From Opitutia bacterium (GTDB taxonomy: Bacteria; Verrucomicrobiota; Verrucomicrobiia; Opitutales; Opitutaceae), in contig CANJCM010000016.1 of assembly GCA_947472765.1 (NCBI GenBank), positions 1 to 64,000 on the forward strand: DNA of 64,000 nucleotides, given 5' to 3'. The number at the start of each line of letters is the position of its first letter. Within the stretch, counting starts at the first letter, position 1. Below, piece after piece: positions 17,561 through 25,426 of this stretch. A program made the position numbers and the translations under genes. Below the pieces are notes generated by a model. The model was given only the letters and a program-made list of their open reading frames with translations, did not search any database and was not told the DNA's origin.

Positions 17561-17658
17561 CCACAAAGAATTCGTCGGAGTCCAGGAACGGGTCCCTTCA
17601 CGCGTGTTCCGTCGAAGTGCTTGCGAACCGGACGGGGACGTACACCTCTAACCGATCG

Positions 17659-18075
17659 ATGAAAGCGTTTGCGCCCTTGCTCGTCCTTCTCGCGCTGGTC
17701 TCGGGCTGCGCCTCGGGCTCGACGCGCCAGGTCGTTTCGCTCGACGCGTTCCGGCACATCTACGTCGAACAGCGCCAATCGGACAACAACCGCGTCGATC
17801 AGATGATCGTCGCCGAACTCCAGCGACTCGGTCGCACCGCCTCTTCGGGGCCGATGACCATGATGCCCGACAACACCGACGCGATTGTGACCTACAACGA
17901 TCGCTGGGAGTGGGATTTTAAGACCTACCTGATTGAACTCACGATCGAGGTCCACACCGCGAAGACGCGGAAGAAACTCGCCGACGGCCGCTATCACCAG
18001 CCGACGCTCAAGACGAAGCCGGCCGCTGCGGTCGTGTCGGAATTGCTGGTGCCGCTTTTCGGATCCGGGAAGTAG
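17659..18075 (+). CDS. Small lipoprotein, DUF4136-like
   Basis: A 138-residue lipoprotein. The ATG at 17659 gives MKAFAPLLVLLALVSGCASG with a clear lipobox (LVSGC), so it should be lipidated and anchored in the outer or inner membrane. The start at 17617 would bury the signal sequence. The mature part (FRHIYVEQRQSDNNRVDQMIVAEL ... AIVTYNDRWEWDFKTYLIELTIEVH) resembles small lipoproteins of the DUF4136 or LptE-like kind, with strands following an N-terminal helix; this is a weak resemblance. The stop codon TAG (18073-18075) is formed by the first bases of the R3 palindrome at 18072, so the repeat appears to supply the end of the gene. Confidence 0.7.
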   Translation: MKAFAPLLVLLALVSGCASGSTRQVVSLDAFRHIYVEQRQSDNNRVDQMIVAELQRLGRTASSGPMTMMPDNTDAIVTYNDRWEWDFKTYLIELTIEVHTAKTRKKLADGRYHQPTLKTKPAAAVVSELLVPLFGSGK

Positions 18076-18147
18076 CGCCGGTCTCTGACCGGCGAAATAC
18101 CATCCCGCCGATCATTACGAAGTTCGCCGGTCGGAGACCGGCGCTAC
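18072..18147. repeat. Inverted repeat (family R3) overlapping a stop codon
   Basis: GTAGCGCCGGTCTCTGACCGG at the left and CCGGTCGGAGACCGGCGCTAC at the right. The TAG in the left end is the stop codon of the preceding lipoprotein. The element lies between convergent genes. Confidence 0.78.
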
Positions 18148-18174
18148 TCCCACACGCCTCGTGTCCTGCCGGCC

Positions 18175-18933
18175 TCAGGGTTCGCCGCCGTCCCCACCGC
18201 CGCGCCCACCCTTGCCTTTGCCGCGTCCCCCGCGTCCTTCCCCGGGCGGCGGTTCCTCGAAATGGAGCGTGGTCGTGCCCTCGACGTACACGGCCTTACC
18301 CTTCTTCTTCGGCGGTTCGAAGGTCAGTTGGGAAGCGGCCGCGATCGCCGGCAGAATCAAGTGCGGTGACGCCGGCTCCGTTTCGAACTGCGGGTTCACG
18401 ACATTTCCCTCGGGGGTGACGACAAAATTGACCTTCAGGTCCTGTTTGATTCCCGACTTCGCCAACGAGGGTGGATAGGCCGGCCGCACCGTGCCCTTCG
18501 GCTTCAGCTTGCCGTATTCCTTCGCCGTCATCGCGGGCTCGGGCAGCACCATGTATACTTTCCGCTTCGCCATCGCGTTAATCTTTTGATCGAACGGCGC
18601 GCGAAACTTGAACGGGATCTCGACGTGTATTTCGACGGGCGCACCGTCGACGGTCGCTGGTTGGAATTTCCATTGGTCGATCACCGCCATCGCCTCCACG
18701 CCAAACGCGGGATCGTCCGCGGCCTTGAGCACGGGTTCCGCGACGGAACCGTCCGCCTTCACGAGCACATCGATCGCCACGTCGCCATTACGCCCGGAAT
18801 CGGTCAGGGCCGCGGGATACTTGGGCGAGGGAAACGTCAGCGGCTTCGGTGGCGTCTTCTCGGCGAAGGCGGCCGGCGCGAACAGCACGGCGGCAGTGAG
18901 GGACAGAACGGACCAGACGGCATGAGGCTTCAT
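18175..18933 (-). CDS. Secreted protein with two TonB C-terminal-type domains
   Basis: A 252-residue protein with a cleavable-looking signal (MKPHAVWSVLSLTAAVLFAPAAFA) instead of the usual TonB membrane anchor and Pro-rich spacer. It has two consecutive TonB_C-like domains. The first is about residues 33-112 (PKYPAALTDSGRNGDVAIDVLVKADGSV ... AMAVIDQWKFQPATVDG). The second is about residues 145-225 (VRPAYPPSLAKSGIKQDLKVNFVVTPEGNV ... PAIAAASQLTFEPPKKKG). The tail is a low-complexity GEGRGGRGKGKGGRGGG stretch. Single-domain members transfer energy to outer-membrane receptors. Without an anchor this one may instead be periplasmic or a peptidoglycan/receptor adaptor (inference). It is convergent with the lipoprotein gene. 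Confidence 0.75.
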   Translation of the reverse strand: MKPHAVWSVLSLTAAVLFAPAAFAEKTPPKPLTFPSPKYPAALTDSGRNGDVAIDVLVKADGSVAEPVLKAADDPAFGVEAMAVIDQWKFQPATVDGAPVEIHVEIPFKFRAPFDQKINAMAKRKVYMVLPEPAMTAKEYGKLKPKGTVRPAYPPSLAKSGIKQDLKVNFVVTPEGNVVNPQFETEPASPHLILPAIAAASQLTFEPPKKKGKAVYVEGTTTLHFEEPPPGEGRGGRGKGKGGRGGGDGGEP

Positions 18934-19051
18934 GGGGAGGGCGTGCTATCCCTAATCGGCGACGCGGAATCGTGTCACTCCTTAACCCGCGGCCGCCCGG
19001 GCCTACGCCAACAGAGTTGCCCTGCTTCCCTCCCTCGCCAGTCTCGCCGCC

Positions 19052-20569
19052 ATGAGTTCAGACCCGCGGAACGGCCCCGTTCCGATCGAGACCGAGATCG
19101 TAATGCCGGTTCATCCGCAACTGCTCGGTCATCCCCGCCCGCTCTTCGTCCTATTCTTCGCCGAGTTGTGGGAGCGCTTCTCCTACTACGGCATGCGGGC
19201 GCTGCTGACCCTCTACATGGTCGCCCCGCTCGCCGCCGGCGGACTCAACCTGCCGACCTCCAAGGCGTCGCTGATCTACGGCACCTACACGAGTTCGGTC
19301 TACATGCTCTCGATCCCCGGCGGCACCGTGGCGGACACCTTGATCGGATCGCGCCTCGCCGTCCTGCTCGGTGGCATCGTGATCGCCTGCGGGCATTTCT
19401 CGATGGCCGTGCCAAGCGACGCCACTTTCTACCTCGGCCTCGTGTTGATCGTCCTCGGCACCGGACTGCTCAAGCCGAACATCAGCGCGATGGTCGGCCA
19501 GTTGTACGCGCCGGCTGACACCCGCCGTGACGCCGGCTTTTCGATCTTCTACATGGGGATCAATCTCGGCGCGTTCGTCGCACCAGTGGTGACGGGCTTC
19601 CTCGCGCAGCACAGCGCGTTCAAGACGCTGCTCACGCGCTGGGGCTTTGATCCGAATCATTCCTGGCACTGGGGCTTCGGTGCGGCGGGCGTGGGTATGG
19701 TCCTCGGACTGATCGTCTTCGTGGTCTTCGGTGACGCCTTGAAAAAGATCGGGCCGGCGCCGGTGCGACCGCCGGGCGCCTGGAAGAAACCGGCGCTCGC
19801 GTTTTTCGGCACTCTCGGGCTCGCCGCCGTGGTCTGGCTCTCCGATCAGGTCGCGTTCACCTGGCTGCGGTGGCTCTTCATCCTCGTGCCGATTGGCGTG
19901 ATGTTCTGGTTCGGTCGCTCGCCGATCGCCGAGGTGCGGCGCTTCGGGGCGATTTTCTTTTTCTTCATCGGCGCCTTCATCTTCTGGGCGCTCTTCGAGC
20001 AGGCGGGCACCTCGCTCAACCTCTTCGCCGATCGCTTCACCGCCACGCACGTCGGCGGCATCGAGGTACCCTCCTCCTGGTATCAGGCCGCCAATCCCAT
20101 TTTCGTGATCGTGCTCGCGCCGCTGTTCGCGCTGCTCTGGACCCGGCTCGGCGACCGCCAGCCGTCGAGTCCGATGAAGTTCACCCTCGGACTCTTCTTC
20201 CTCGCGCTGGCCTTCAGCCTGATGATCCCCGCCGCCAAACTCGCGGTCGCCGGCCGCGTGAGTCCGCTCTGGCTGCTCGGGCTCTACTTCCTCCAAACCA
20301 TCGGTGAGATGTGCCTCAGTCCGGTCGGCTTGAGCACGTTCACGAAGCTTTCGCCGCGTCACCTCGTCGGCGCGATGCTCGGCATCTGGTACCTCGGCGC
20401 CGCGTTCGGCAACAAGTTCGCCGGCGTGCTCGCGGCGAATTTCGGCGAGGGCAACGCCCAAAACCTCGACCGCTTCTTCGGTCAGCAGTCGCTTGCCGTG
20501 TTCGTGATCGCCGGCCTCTTCCTCGCCCTCGTCCCCTGGGTCCGCCGCCGGATGGGTGGCGTGCGATAA
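19052..20569 (+). CDS. POT/PTR2 family proton-coupled peptide transporter
   Basis: Imports di- and tripeptides with protons across the inner membrane. It is 505 residues with about 14 hydrophobic helices, as in bacterial POT proteins. Family marks are ELWERFSYYGMRALLTLYMV near residue 40 (the ExxERFxYYG proton-coupling motif of TM1, here ELWERFSYYG), GGTVADTLIGSR (loop 2-3), and the PTR2 signature GTGLLKPNISAMVGQLY followed by RRDAGFSIFYMGINLGAF. The later FWALFEQAGTSLNLFADR matches the TM7 region. The start ATG at 19052 has no Shine-Dalgarno sequence. It is a single gene divergent from the TonB_C protein with a 118-bp gap. Confidence 0.93.
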   Translation: MSSDPRNGPVPIETEIVMPVHPQLLGHPRPLFVLFFAELWERFSYYGMRALLTLYMVAPLAAGGLNLPTSKASLIYGTYTSSVYMLSIPGGTVADTLIGSRLAVLLGGIVIACGHFSMAVPSDATFYLGLVLIVLGTGLLKPNISAMVGQLYAPADTRRDAGFSIFYMGINLGAFVAPVVTGFLAQHSAFKTLLTRWGFDPNHSWHWGFGAAGVGMVLGLIVFVVFGDALKKIGPAPVRPPGAWKKPALAFFGTLGLAAVVWLSDQVAFTWLRWLFILVPIGVMFWFGRSPIAEVRRFGAIFFFFIGAFIFWALFEQAGTSLNLFADRFTATHVGGIEVPSSWYQAANPIFVIVLAPLFALLWTRLGDRQPSSPMKFTLGLFFLALAFSLMIPAAKLAVAGRVSPLWLLGLYFLQTIGEMCLSPVGLSTFTKLSPRHLVGAMLGIWYLGAAFGNKFAGVLAANFGEGNAQNLDRFFGQQSLAVFVIAGLFLALVPWVRRRMGGVR

Positions 20570-20695
20570 GTGAAATCCCTGCGATCGTGGAGTTGAGCCT
20601 GAAACCAGGAAGCCAGGAAACCGGAGCCCAAACCCGTCCCCCATCCTCTCGCTCACGAGACCGTGGGAAGAGCTGAAAATAGAACCCAGTTTGTA

Positions 20696-20775
20696 ATTCT
20701 GAGCGCAGCGACAGGCTTGGTCATCCACCCGTGATGCTCTCTCGACGGCATGGATTCTTCGCTACGCTCAGAATG
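20696..20775. repeat. Inverted repeat (family R8)
   Basis: ATTCTGAGCGCAGCG on the left and CGCTACGCTCAGAAT on the right (14 of 15 pair), with ATGGATTCTT beside the right arm. The same words recur at 52971-52996 and 59503-59569. The gap 20570-20890 also holds a degenerate CCAGGAAGCCAGG word (about 20608) and no gene. Confidence 0.7.
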
Positions 20776-20890
20776 ACAGGATTGGAGGGCTGGTTTTGAG
20801 CATTCACCCACTCACTCGCGCCGGGCAGCCAGCCCACGCAGCCGATGCAGAACTTCTTCCTTCTTACTTCATCCTTCTTACTTTCCCCCG

Positions 20891-21670
20891 ATGCCTTCCT
20901 GGGACAGCCAGCAGTACCTCCGCTTCGCGCAGGAACGCACGCAGCCTTCGATCGACCTCACGGCCCGCATCGCGATCGATCCGCCGGCGCGAATCGTCGA
21001 CCTCGGCTGCGGACCGGGCAACAGCACCGCCGTCGTCGCGCAACGCTGGCCGTCCTCGGCGGTCACTGGCGTCGACACCTCCGCCGCGATGCTCGCCACC
21101 GCCCGAAAGGATTTTCCTACTCGCGAATGGATCCAGCACGACATCACCGCCTGGGCCGCGGCCACGCCTCCCGGCTCCTGGCCGCTCGTGTTCTCCAACG
21201 CCGCCTTCCAGTGGGTTCCTGATCACAGCACGCTTTTGCCGCGGCTGTTTGACGCGGTGGCACCGGGCGGAGCGCTTGCCTTCCAGGTGCCGCACACGCT
21301 GGAGATGCCGCATCATCGGCTGATCCACGAAGTGGCCAACTCCGCGACGTGGCGTTCCCGCTTTCTCCAGCCACCCGTGTCGTGGCACGTGGAGTCCGCG
21401 GGCTTCTATTACGATGCGCTCGCATCACGGGCCGCCCGGCTCGACCTCTGGTTCACGGATTACATCCACGTCCTCGACGGCCCCGCAGGCATCGTCGAGT
21501 GGTACCGCGGCACCGGCTTGCGCCCGTATCTTGATCTCTTGCCGGACGCCGCCGCGCGCGAGACCTACCTTCGCGATTATCTTACCGCTCTGACCCCACT
21601 TTATCCGCGTCAGGCCGACGGTCGCGTCTTGATGCCGTTCCGCCGTTTGTTCGTCATCGCCTATCGATAG
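20891..21670 (+). CDS. tam: Trans-aconitate 2-methyltransferase
   Basis: A SAM-dependent class I methyltransferase (EC 2.1.1.144) that methylates trans-aconitate, a spontaneous by-product that inhibits aconitase. At 259 residues it is close to E. coli Tam. Marks: N-terminal [23 protein letters not shown] (the WDxxxYLxFxxxRxxPxxDL pattern), SAM motif [17 protein letters not shown] at about residues 35-50, the acidic motif [13 protein letters not shown], and the family-specific [19 protein letters not shown] and [15 protein letters not shown] segments. The end [20 protein letters not shown] is also typical. The start ATG has only CCCCCG before it. The Gdx/SugE gene begins 22 bp downstream. Confidence 0.92.
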   Translation: MPSWDSQQYLRFAQERTQPSIDLTARIAIDPPARIVDLGCGPGNSTAVVAQRWPSSAVTGVDTSAAMLATARKDFPTREWIQHDITAWAAATPPGSWPLVFSNAAFQWVPDHSTLLPRLFDAVAPGGALAFQVPHTLEMPHHRLIHEVANSATWRSRFLQPPVSWHVESAGFYYDALASRAARLDLWFTDYIHVLDGPAGIVEWYRGTGLRPYLDLLPDAAARETYLRDYLTALTPLYPRQADGRVLMPFRRLFVIAYR

Positions 21671-21692
21671 GGCCGGCACGCACTGTCGGCCA

Positions 21693-22010
21693 ATGCACTG
21701 GACGCTCCTCTTTCTCGCGGCCGCGCTCGAAATCGTCTGGGCGACCGGCCTCAAGTCCACCGACGGTTTCACGAAATTGTGGCCGAGCGTCGGAGTCGGT
21801 GCCGCGATGGCGGGCAGCATGGTCCTGCTTGCTCTGGCCGCGCGGGGACTCCCCATCGGCACGGCCTATGCCGTGTGGACCGGGATCGGCGCAGCCGGCA
21901 CCGCGATTGGTGGGATACTTTTCTTCCAGGAGAGCGCCTCCGCCGCCCGTCTGGTGTGCCTCGTGCTGATTATCTCGGGCGTCGCCGGCCTGAAGTTTTT
22001 GGCGAAGTGA
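21693..22010 (+). CDS. gdx: SMR-family guanidinium exporter (Gdx/SugE type)
   Basis: A 105-residue, four-helix small multidrug-resistance protein, the usual length. The essential membrane glutamate is Glu13 ([17 protein letters not shown]). The [17 protein letters not shown] segment marks the SugE/Gdx subtype, which exports guanidinium, rather than the EmrE/Qac drug exporters. [19 protein letters not shown] in TM3 and [18 protein letters not shown] in TM4 match the family. Members work as antiparallel homodimers in the inner membrane. Many are controlled by guanidine riboswitches, but only 22 bp separate this gene from tam, so no riboswitch fits. Co-transcription with tam is likely. Confidence 0.9.
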   Translation: MHWTLLFLAAALEIVWATGLKSTDGFTKLWPSVGVGAAMAGSMVLLALAARGLPIGTAYAVWTGIGAAGTAIGGILFFQESASAARLVCLVLIISGVAGLKFLAK

Positions 22011-22036
22011 GCAAGGCGCGGTGGGGAAGCCGAGTT

Positions 22037-22096
22037 GGGCGTGGACGAACCCCGCCCCGACAGGGCCTTTCGTAGGGGCGCGCCTCGTGCGCGCCC
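22037..22096. repeat. 60-bp repeat (family R4), reverse orientation
   Basis: Reverse complement of the element at 560-618 with a few substitutions. The GGGCGCGC hairpin is at the right end. It sits between gdx and ggt. Confidence 0.75.
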
Positions 22097-22180
22097 GATC
22101 ACCTGCGGGCCGCCGGTACGCGGCTAATTTGCGCAAAGTCCCCTCGCAAAAGCGCCACCTCTGGGCACTGTTACCCCCCC

Positions 22181-23878
22181 ATGAATGCCGCGCTTAACTG
22201 GGTAATCCTTTCCTGCTGCGCAGGGCTGGCTCCACTGTTCGCCGAGAACAACGGGTTCCCTGATTTCGGCCGGAACTACGGTCGATCGATGGTGATCAGC
22301 CAGCAGGGCATCGCCGCCACCAGCCACCCGCTCGCCTCCTCGGACGCCGCCCAGATCCTTGCCCACGGAGGCTCCGCCGCCGACGCTGCCATCGCCGCCA
22401 ACGCCGTGCTCGCCGTGGTCGAGCCGATGAAGAACGGCCTCGGCGGCGATTTGTTCATGCTCTATTGGGATGCCGCGACGGGAAAACTCAGCGGGGTCAA
22501 CGCGTCGGGTGCGAGTCCGGGCGCGCTGACGCCCCAGTTCCTCGCCGACAAGGGCGTCAAGTCGATGCCCCAGGAAGGCATCCACAGCGTAACCATTCCC
22601 GGTGCGGTCGACGGCTGGGCCTTGGTGCATGCGCGCTTCGGCCGTCTCCCTTGGCCCGATCTTTTTGCCGCCGCGATTCGCTACGCCGAGCAGGGCTTCG
22701 TCGTCACCGAGGCCATCAGCGAGTCCTGGAACGAACGCGAGAACCTGCGAAAGATCCGTGCCTATCCCGAAACCGCGCGCGTCTATCTTCCCGGCGGCCG
22801 GCCGCTCGCCCAAGGCGAACTCTTCCGCAATCCCGACATGGGTCGCGCCCTGCGCCACATCGCCACGCAGGGCCGGCAGGCCATGTACGAAGGCCCGATC
22901 GCCGCGGCGATCCTGAAGACCTCGCAGGGCTTCGGCGGCACGCTGACTGCGCCCGAGCTTTCCGCGTTCAACTCGGAGTGGGTTGACCCGGTGTCGATCG
23001 ATTACCGCGGCTGGAAGGTCTACGAACTGCCGCCCAACAGCCAGGGCATCGCCGCGCTTGAGATGCTGAACATCATGGAGGTCACGCCGGCGGCACCGCA
23101 GGGACCGTTCAGCCCCGCGGAAATGCACAAGCGGATCGAGGCCATGAAGCTCTCCTACTCCGACATCCGCCGCTACAACGCCGACCCGCGGACCTACGCC
23201 GCCCCGGTCTCGCGTTTGATTTCGAAGGAGTACGCCAGGCAACGGGCCGCCCTGATCGATCCGCAGCGCGCCAAGAAGGATGTCCCCCCCGGCCAGGCCA
23301 TCGGCAGCGACACCACCTACCTCGCAATCGTCGATCGGCAGGGCAACATCGCGAGCTGGATCCAGAGCCTGTATTCAGAGTTCGGGTCCGGCATCACGGT
23401 CGAGGGCATGGGCTTTCTGCTGCAGAATCGTGGCGGCGGGTTCACCCTCGAGGCCGGCCATCCCAACGTCCTCGCCGGCGGCAAGCGTCCTTTCCACACC
23501 ATCATCCCGGCCTTCATGGAGCGCGGCGACGTCCACATCGGCTTCGGCATCATGGGCGGCGCGAACCAGCCGCTCGCGCATGCGCAGTTCGTTTCCAACC
23601 TCGTCGACTATGGCATGAATCTGCAGGCCGCCCTCGAGGCCCCGCGGTTCACGAAGCGCAACTCCGAGGGCATCGACGTCTCAATCGAGAAACGCGTTCC
23701 CGCCGCGACGCTCGATCAACTTTCCGCCATGGGTCACGAAGTCCTGATTCGCCGCGAGTACACCCAGGAGATGGGCCGCGGGCAGGCGGTGCTGCGCAAC
23801 ACGGCGACCGGGTTGAACTCCGCCGCCTCCGACCCGCGCGCCGACGGCGCCGCCACGCCCGAGCCCGTCGTGCCGTAG
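22181..23878 (+). CDS. ggt: Gamma-glutamyltransferase
   Basis: A secreted N-terminal nucleophile hydrolase that cleaves the gamma-glutamyl bond of glutathione and related peptides (EC 2.3.2.2 / 3.4.19.13). It is 565 residues with a signal peptide (ALNWVILSCCAGLAPLFA). The precursor should self-cleave before Thr378 in GSDTTYLAIVDRQGNIASW, giving a large and a small subunit. Other family marks are GGSAADAAIAANAVLAVVEPMKNGLGGDLFM, TIPGAVDGWALVHARFG, and NRGGGFTLEAGHPNVLAGGKRPFHT. The small-subunit GFGIMGGANQPLAHAQFVSNLVDYGMNLQAALEAPRF block closes the catalytic pocket. The TTY in place of the commoner TTH at the cleavage site also occurs in Bacillus-type or GgtA-like members. A monocistronic location between repeat-filled gaps. 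Confidence 0.94.
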   Translation: MNAALNWVILSCCAGLAPLFAENNGFPDFGRNYGRSMVISQQGIAATSHPLASSDAAQILAHGGSAADAAIAANAVLAVVEPMKNGLGGDLFMLYWDAATGKLSGVNASGASPGALTPQFLADKGVKSMPQEGIHSVTIPGAVDGWALVHARFGRLPWPDLFAAAIRYAEQGFVVTEAISESWNERENLRKIRAYPETARVYLPGGRPLAQGELFRNPDMGRALRHIATQGRQAMYEGPIAAAILKTSQGFGGTLTAPELSAFNSEWVDPVSIDYRGWKVYELPPNSQGIAALEMLNIMEVTPAAPQGPFSPAEMHKRIEAMKLSYSDIRRYNADPRTYAAPVSRLISKEYARQRAALIDPQRAKKDVPPGQAIGSDTTYLAIVDRQGNIASWIQSLYSEFGSGITVEGMGFLLQNRGGGFTLEAGHPNVLAGGKRPFHTIIPAFMERGDVHIGFGIMGGANQPLAHAQFVSNLVDYGMNLQAALEAPRFTKRNSEGIDVSIEKRVPAATLDQLSAMGHEVLIRREYTQEMGRGQAVLRNTATGLNSAASDPRADGAATPEPVVP

Positions 23879-24001
23879 CCGGAGGACGGAACCCGGAGGA
23901 TGGAGCGCCGAGGCCGGAGGACAGAGGGCGGACGGCGGAGGGCGGAGGGCGGAGGCCGCCATTGTGAAATTCTCGCGTCCCGGCGTCCCACAAGAAGTCC
24001 C

Positions 24002-24077
24002 GTTGTCATTTATCAGATGACAACCCAGCCCGCTCCCGCAGTGGAAACCGAGCTGCTTGTCATCTGTTAGATGACAA
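24002..24077. repeat. Two hairpins (family R9)
   Basis: GTTGTCAT/ATGACAAC (24002-24024) and TTGTCATCT-GTT-AGATGACAA (24057-24077), about 32 bp apart, with a further half-site GTCATCTAACA at about 24111. They belong with the perfect hairpin at 17369-17393. The gap 23879-24427 also begins with a purine-rich tandem of GGAGG/GGCGGA words (23880-23960). Confidence 0.7.
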
Positions 24078-24154
24078 ACTCACCCGCCGCCGCTCGTCGA
24101 TCGCCCGCTTGGTCATCTAACACCTGAATTCCGAAGTCGGGCGGCTCGAAGTAG

Positions 24155-24222
24155 CCCTGCCCGTGAGGGCAGGGACTTCTTGAACACTTCGCACCATACC
24201 ATCCCGCTGCTCACGCAGCGGG
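24155..24222. repeat. Paired hairpins with complementary loops (family R2)
   Basis: CCCTGCCC-GTGA-GGGCAGGG (24155-24174) and CCCGCTGC-TCAC-GCAGCGGG (24203-24222). Both stems are perfect and the loops are complementary. Confidence 0.78.
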
Positions 24223-24311
24223 CTACAAAGCCAATTTCGGAGTCCAAGTAATCGATGACTTCGACGCCACGCGTTTGGCGCCAGATTCGGACGCGGTGCG
24301 CCCACGCCCAC

Positions 24312-24363
24312 TTGAACGTTCCGCGTTGAACGTTCGGCGTTGAGCGTTCGGCGTTGAGCGTTG
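24312..24363. repeat. Tandem GTTGAGCGTTCG repeat
   Basis: Four tandem copies of a 12-nt unit (GTTGAACGTTCC, GTTGAACGTTCG, GTTGAGCGTTCG, GTTGAGCGTTGC) in front of the TIM-barrel gene. A related, more palindromic cluster is at 41076-41180. Confidence 0.7.
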
Positions 24364-24427
24364 CCCGGGATTGCCCGGCGTTCGCCCTTGCGGGTCCGGT
24401 CGTCGTCGGGCAGCAACGGCGTTCTTC

Positions 24428-25276
24428 ATGAGCACCCCGCCAACCTTCGAACTCGGCATTCTCAACAAGGGCTATTTCGACGGCGGCGATGGCGGCCCAC
24501 TACGTTACACCCCGGAGCAGATGGCGCAGACCTGCGCCGAGATGGAACTCGATCTCGAGATCACGGTTCGCTCCAACGGTCACATCAAACCGGAGCGCGC
24601 GCCCGACGAGTTGCCGCCGATGGCCGAAGCGCTCACGAAGAAGGGCCGCAAGCTGCTCTGCCTCGCGCTCGACACCGTCCGCCCCGACGAACCGCACTGG
24701 CAGAACACCGTCCTCACGGCCAAGAAGCTCGGCCTGAAACAATATCGGCACCGCGGGTTCAAGTATGCGCCCGGCCAGCCGCTCAAGCCGCAGGTCGCCA
24801 ACTTTCACGCGATGGCGCGTGAGTTTGCCGACTTCAACCGGCAGGTCGGCATCCAGGCGGTTTACCAGATTCACTGCGGCCGCGAGATGGCCGGCGGCGC
24901 TGCGTGGGACCTCGACATGATTCTCGGCGACATCGATCCCCAGTGGTTCGCGATCGCGTTCGATGTCCGCCACGTGATGGTCGAACAGGGTCTGTCGTGG
25001 CCCAACGCAGTCGAACTGCTCGGACCGCGGATCGCCGCGCTCTGCATCAAGAGCTTTAAGTGGGACGGAAAGAAGGCCGTCGATGTCCCGCTCGGCCAGG
25101 GCAACGTCGATCAGGAGATCGTAAAGCAGGTTGTCGCCGCGCATGGCGGACCTTTGCCGACGTTCGTCCACCTCGAGCATCGCCCCGCGGTCCCGGTGCC
25201 GTTCGCGCAACGCGCCGAAATCGTCGAAGCCTTCCGCGCCGACGCGCGGGTCCTCCGCAGCTGGCTCGGGATTTGA
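24428..25276 (+). CDS. Sugar phosphate isomerase/epimerase-like TIM-barrel protein
   Basis: A 282-residue protein of the xylose isomerase-like TIM-barrel (AP_endonuc_2) superfamily. The ATG at 24428 (MSTPPTFELGILNKGYF) was preferred to a start 57 bp upstream in repeat DNA. The core barrel segments are LDLEITVRSNGH, GRKLLCLALDTVR, LGLKQYRHRGFKY, FADFNRQVGIQAVYQIHCG, DPQWFAIAFDVRHVM, and FVHLEHRP, with His/Glu/Asp positions suited to a metal site. The specific substrate is not evident. A FGGY carbohydrate kinase starts 151 bp downstream on the same strand, so the pair probably isomerises then phosphorylates an unidentified sugar. The gap between them holds a 73-bp inverted repeat. Confidence 0.78.
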   Translation: MSTPPTFELGILNKGYFDGGDGGPLRYTPEQMAQTCAEMELDLEITVRSNGHIKPERAPDELPPMAEALTKKGRKLLCLALDTVRPDEPHWQNTVLTAKKLGLKQYRHRGFKYAPGQPLKPQVANFHAMAREFADFNRQVGIQAVYQIHCGREMAGGAAWDLDMILGDIDPQWFAIAFDVRHVMVEQGLSWPNAVELLGPRIAALCIKSFKWDGKKAVDVPLGQGNVDQEIVKQVVAAHGGPLPTFVHLEHRPAVPVPFAQRAEIVEAFRADARVLRSWLGI

Positions 25277-25294
25277 GCGGATCTCGATCCGTTG

Positions 25295-25367
25295 AACCAC
25301 CGAGACGCCGAGGCACGGAGAATATCCCCGTGCCGGTTTGCCTCGGTGCCTCCGTGTCTCGGTGGTT
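25295..25367. repeat. Inverted repeat AACCACCGAGAC type (family R10)
   Basis: The left arm, AACCACCGAGACGCCGAGGC, is imperfectly complementary to the right arm, GCCTCCGTGTCTCGGTGGTT. Fragments of the same words are at 29923-29960 and 53128-53155. It separates the isomerase and kinase genes. Confidence 0.65.
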
Positions 25368-25426
25368 AGTTTGCGGACTGGAACCGAACATTGCCACGCT
25401 GGCCGCCGGGCCGGTATGGGTTCGCG

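Noticed and set aside
21693-22010. Guanidine riboswitch before the Gdx exporter
   Set aside because: Only 22 bp separate tam from gdx, too short for any known guanidine riboswitch, and no ACGR-type motif is seen.
24312-24363. CRISPR array
   Set aside because: Units are 12 nt, tandem and without spacers; no cas genes are in the window.
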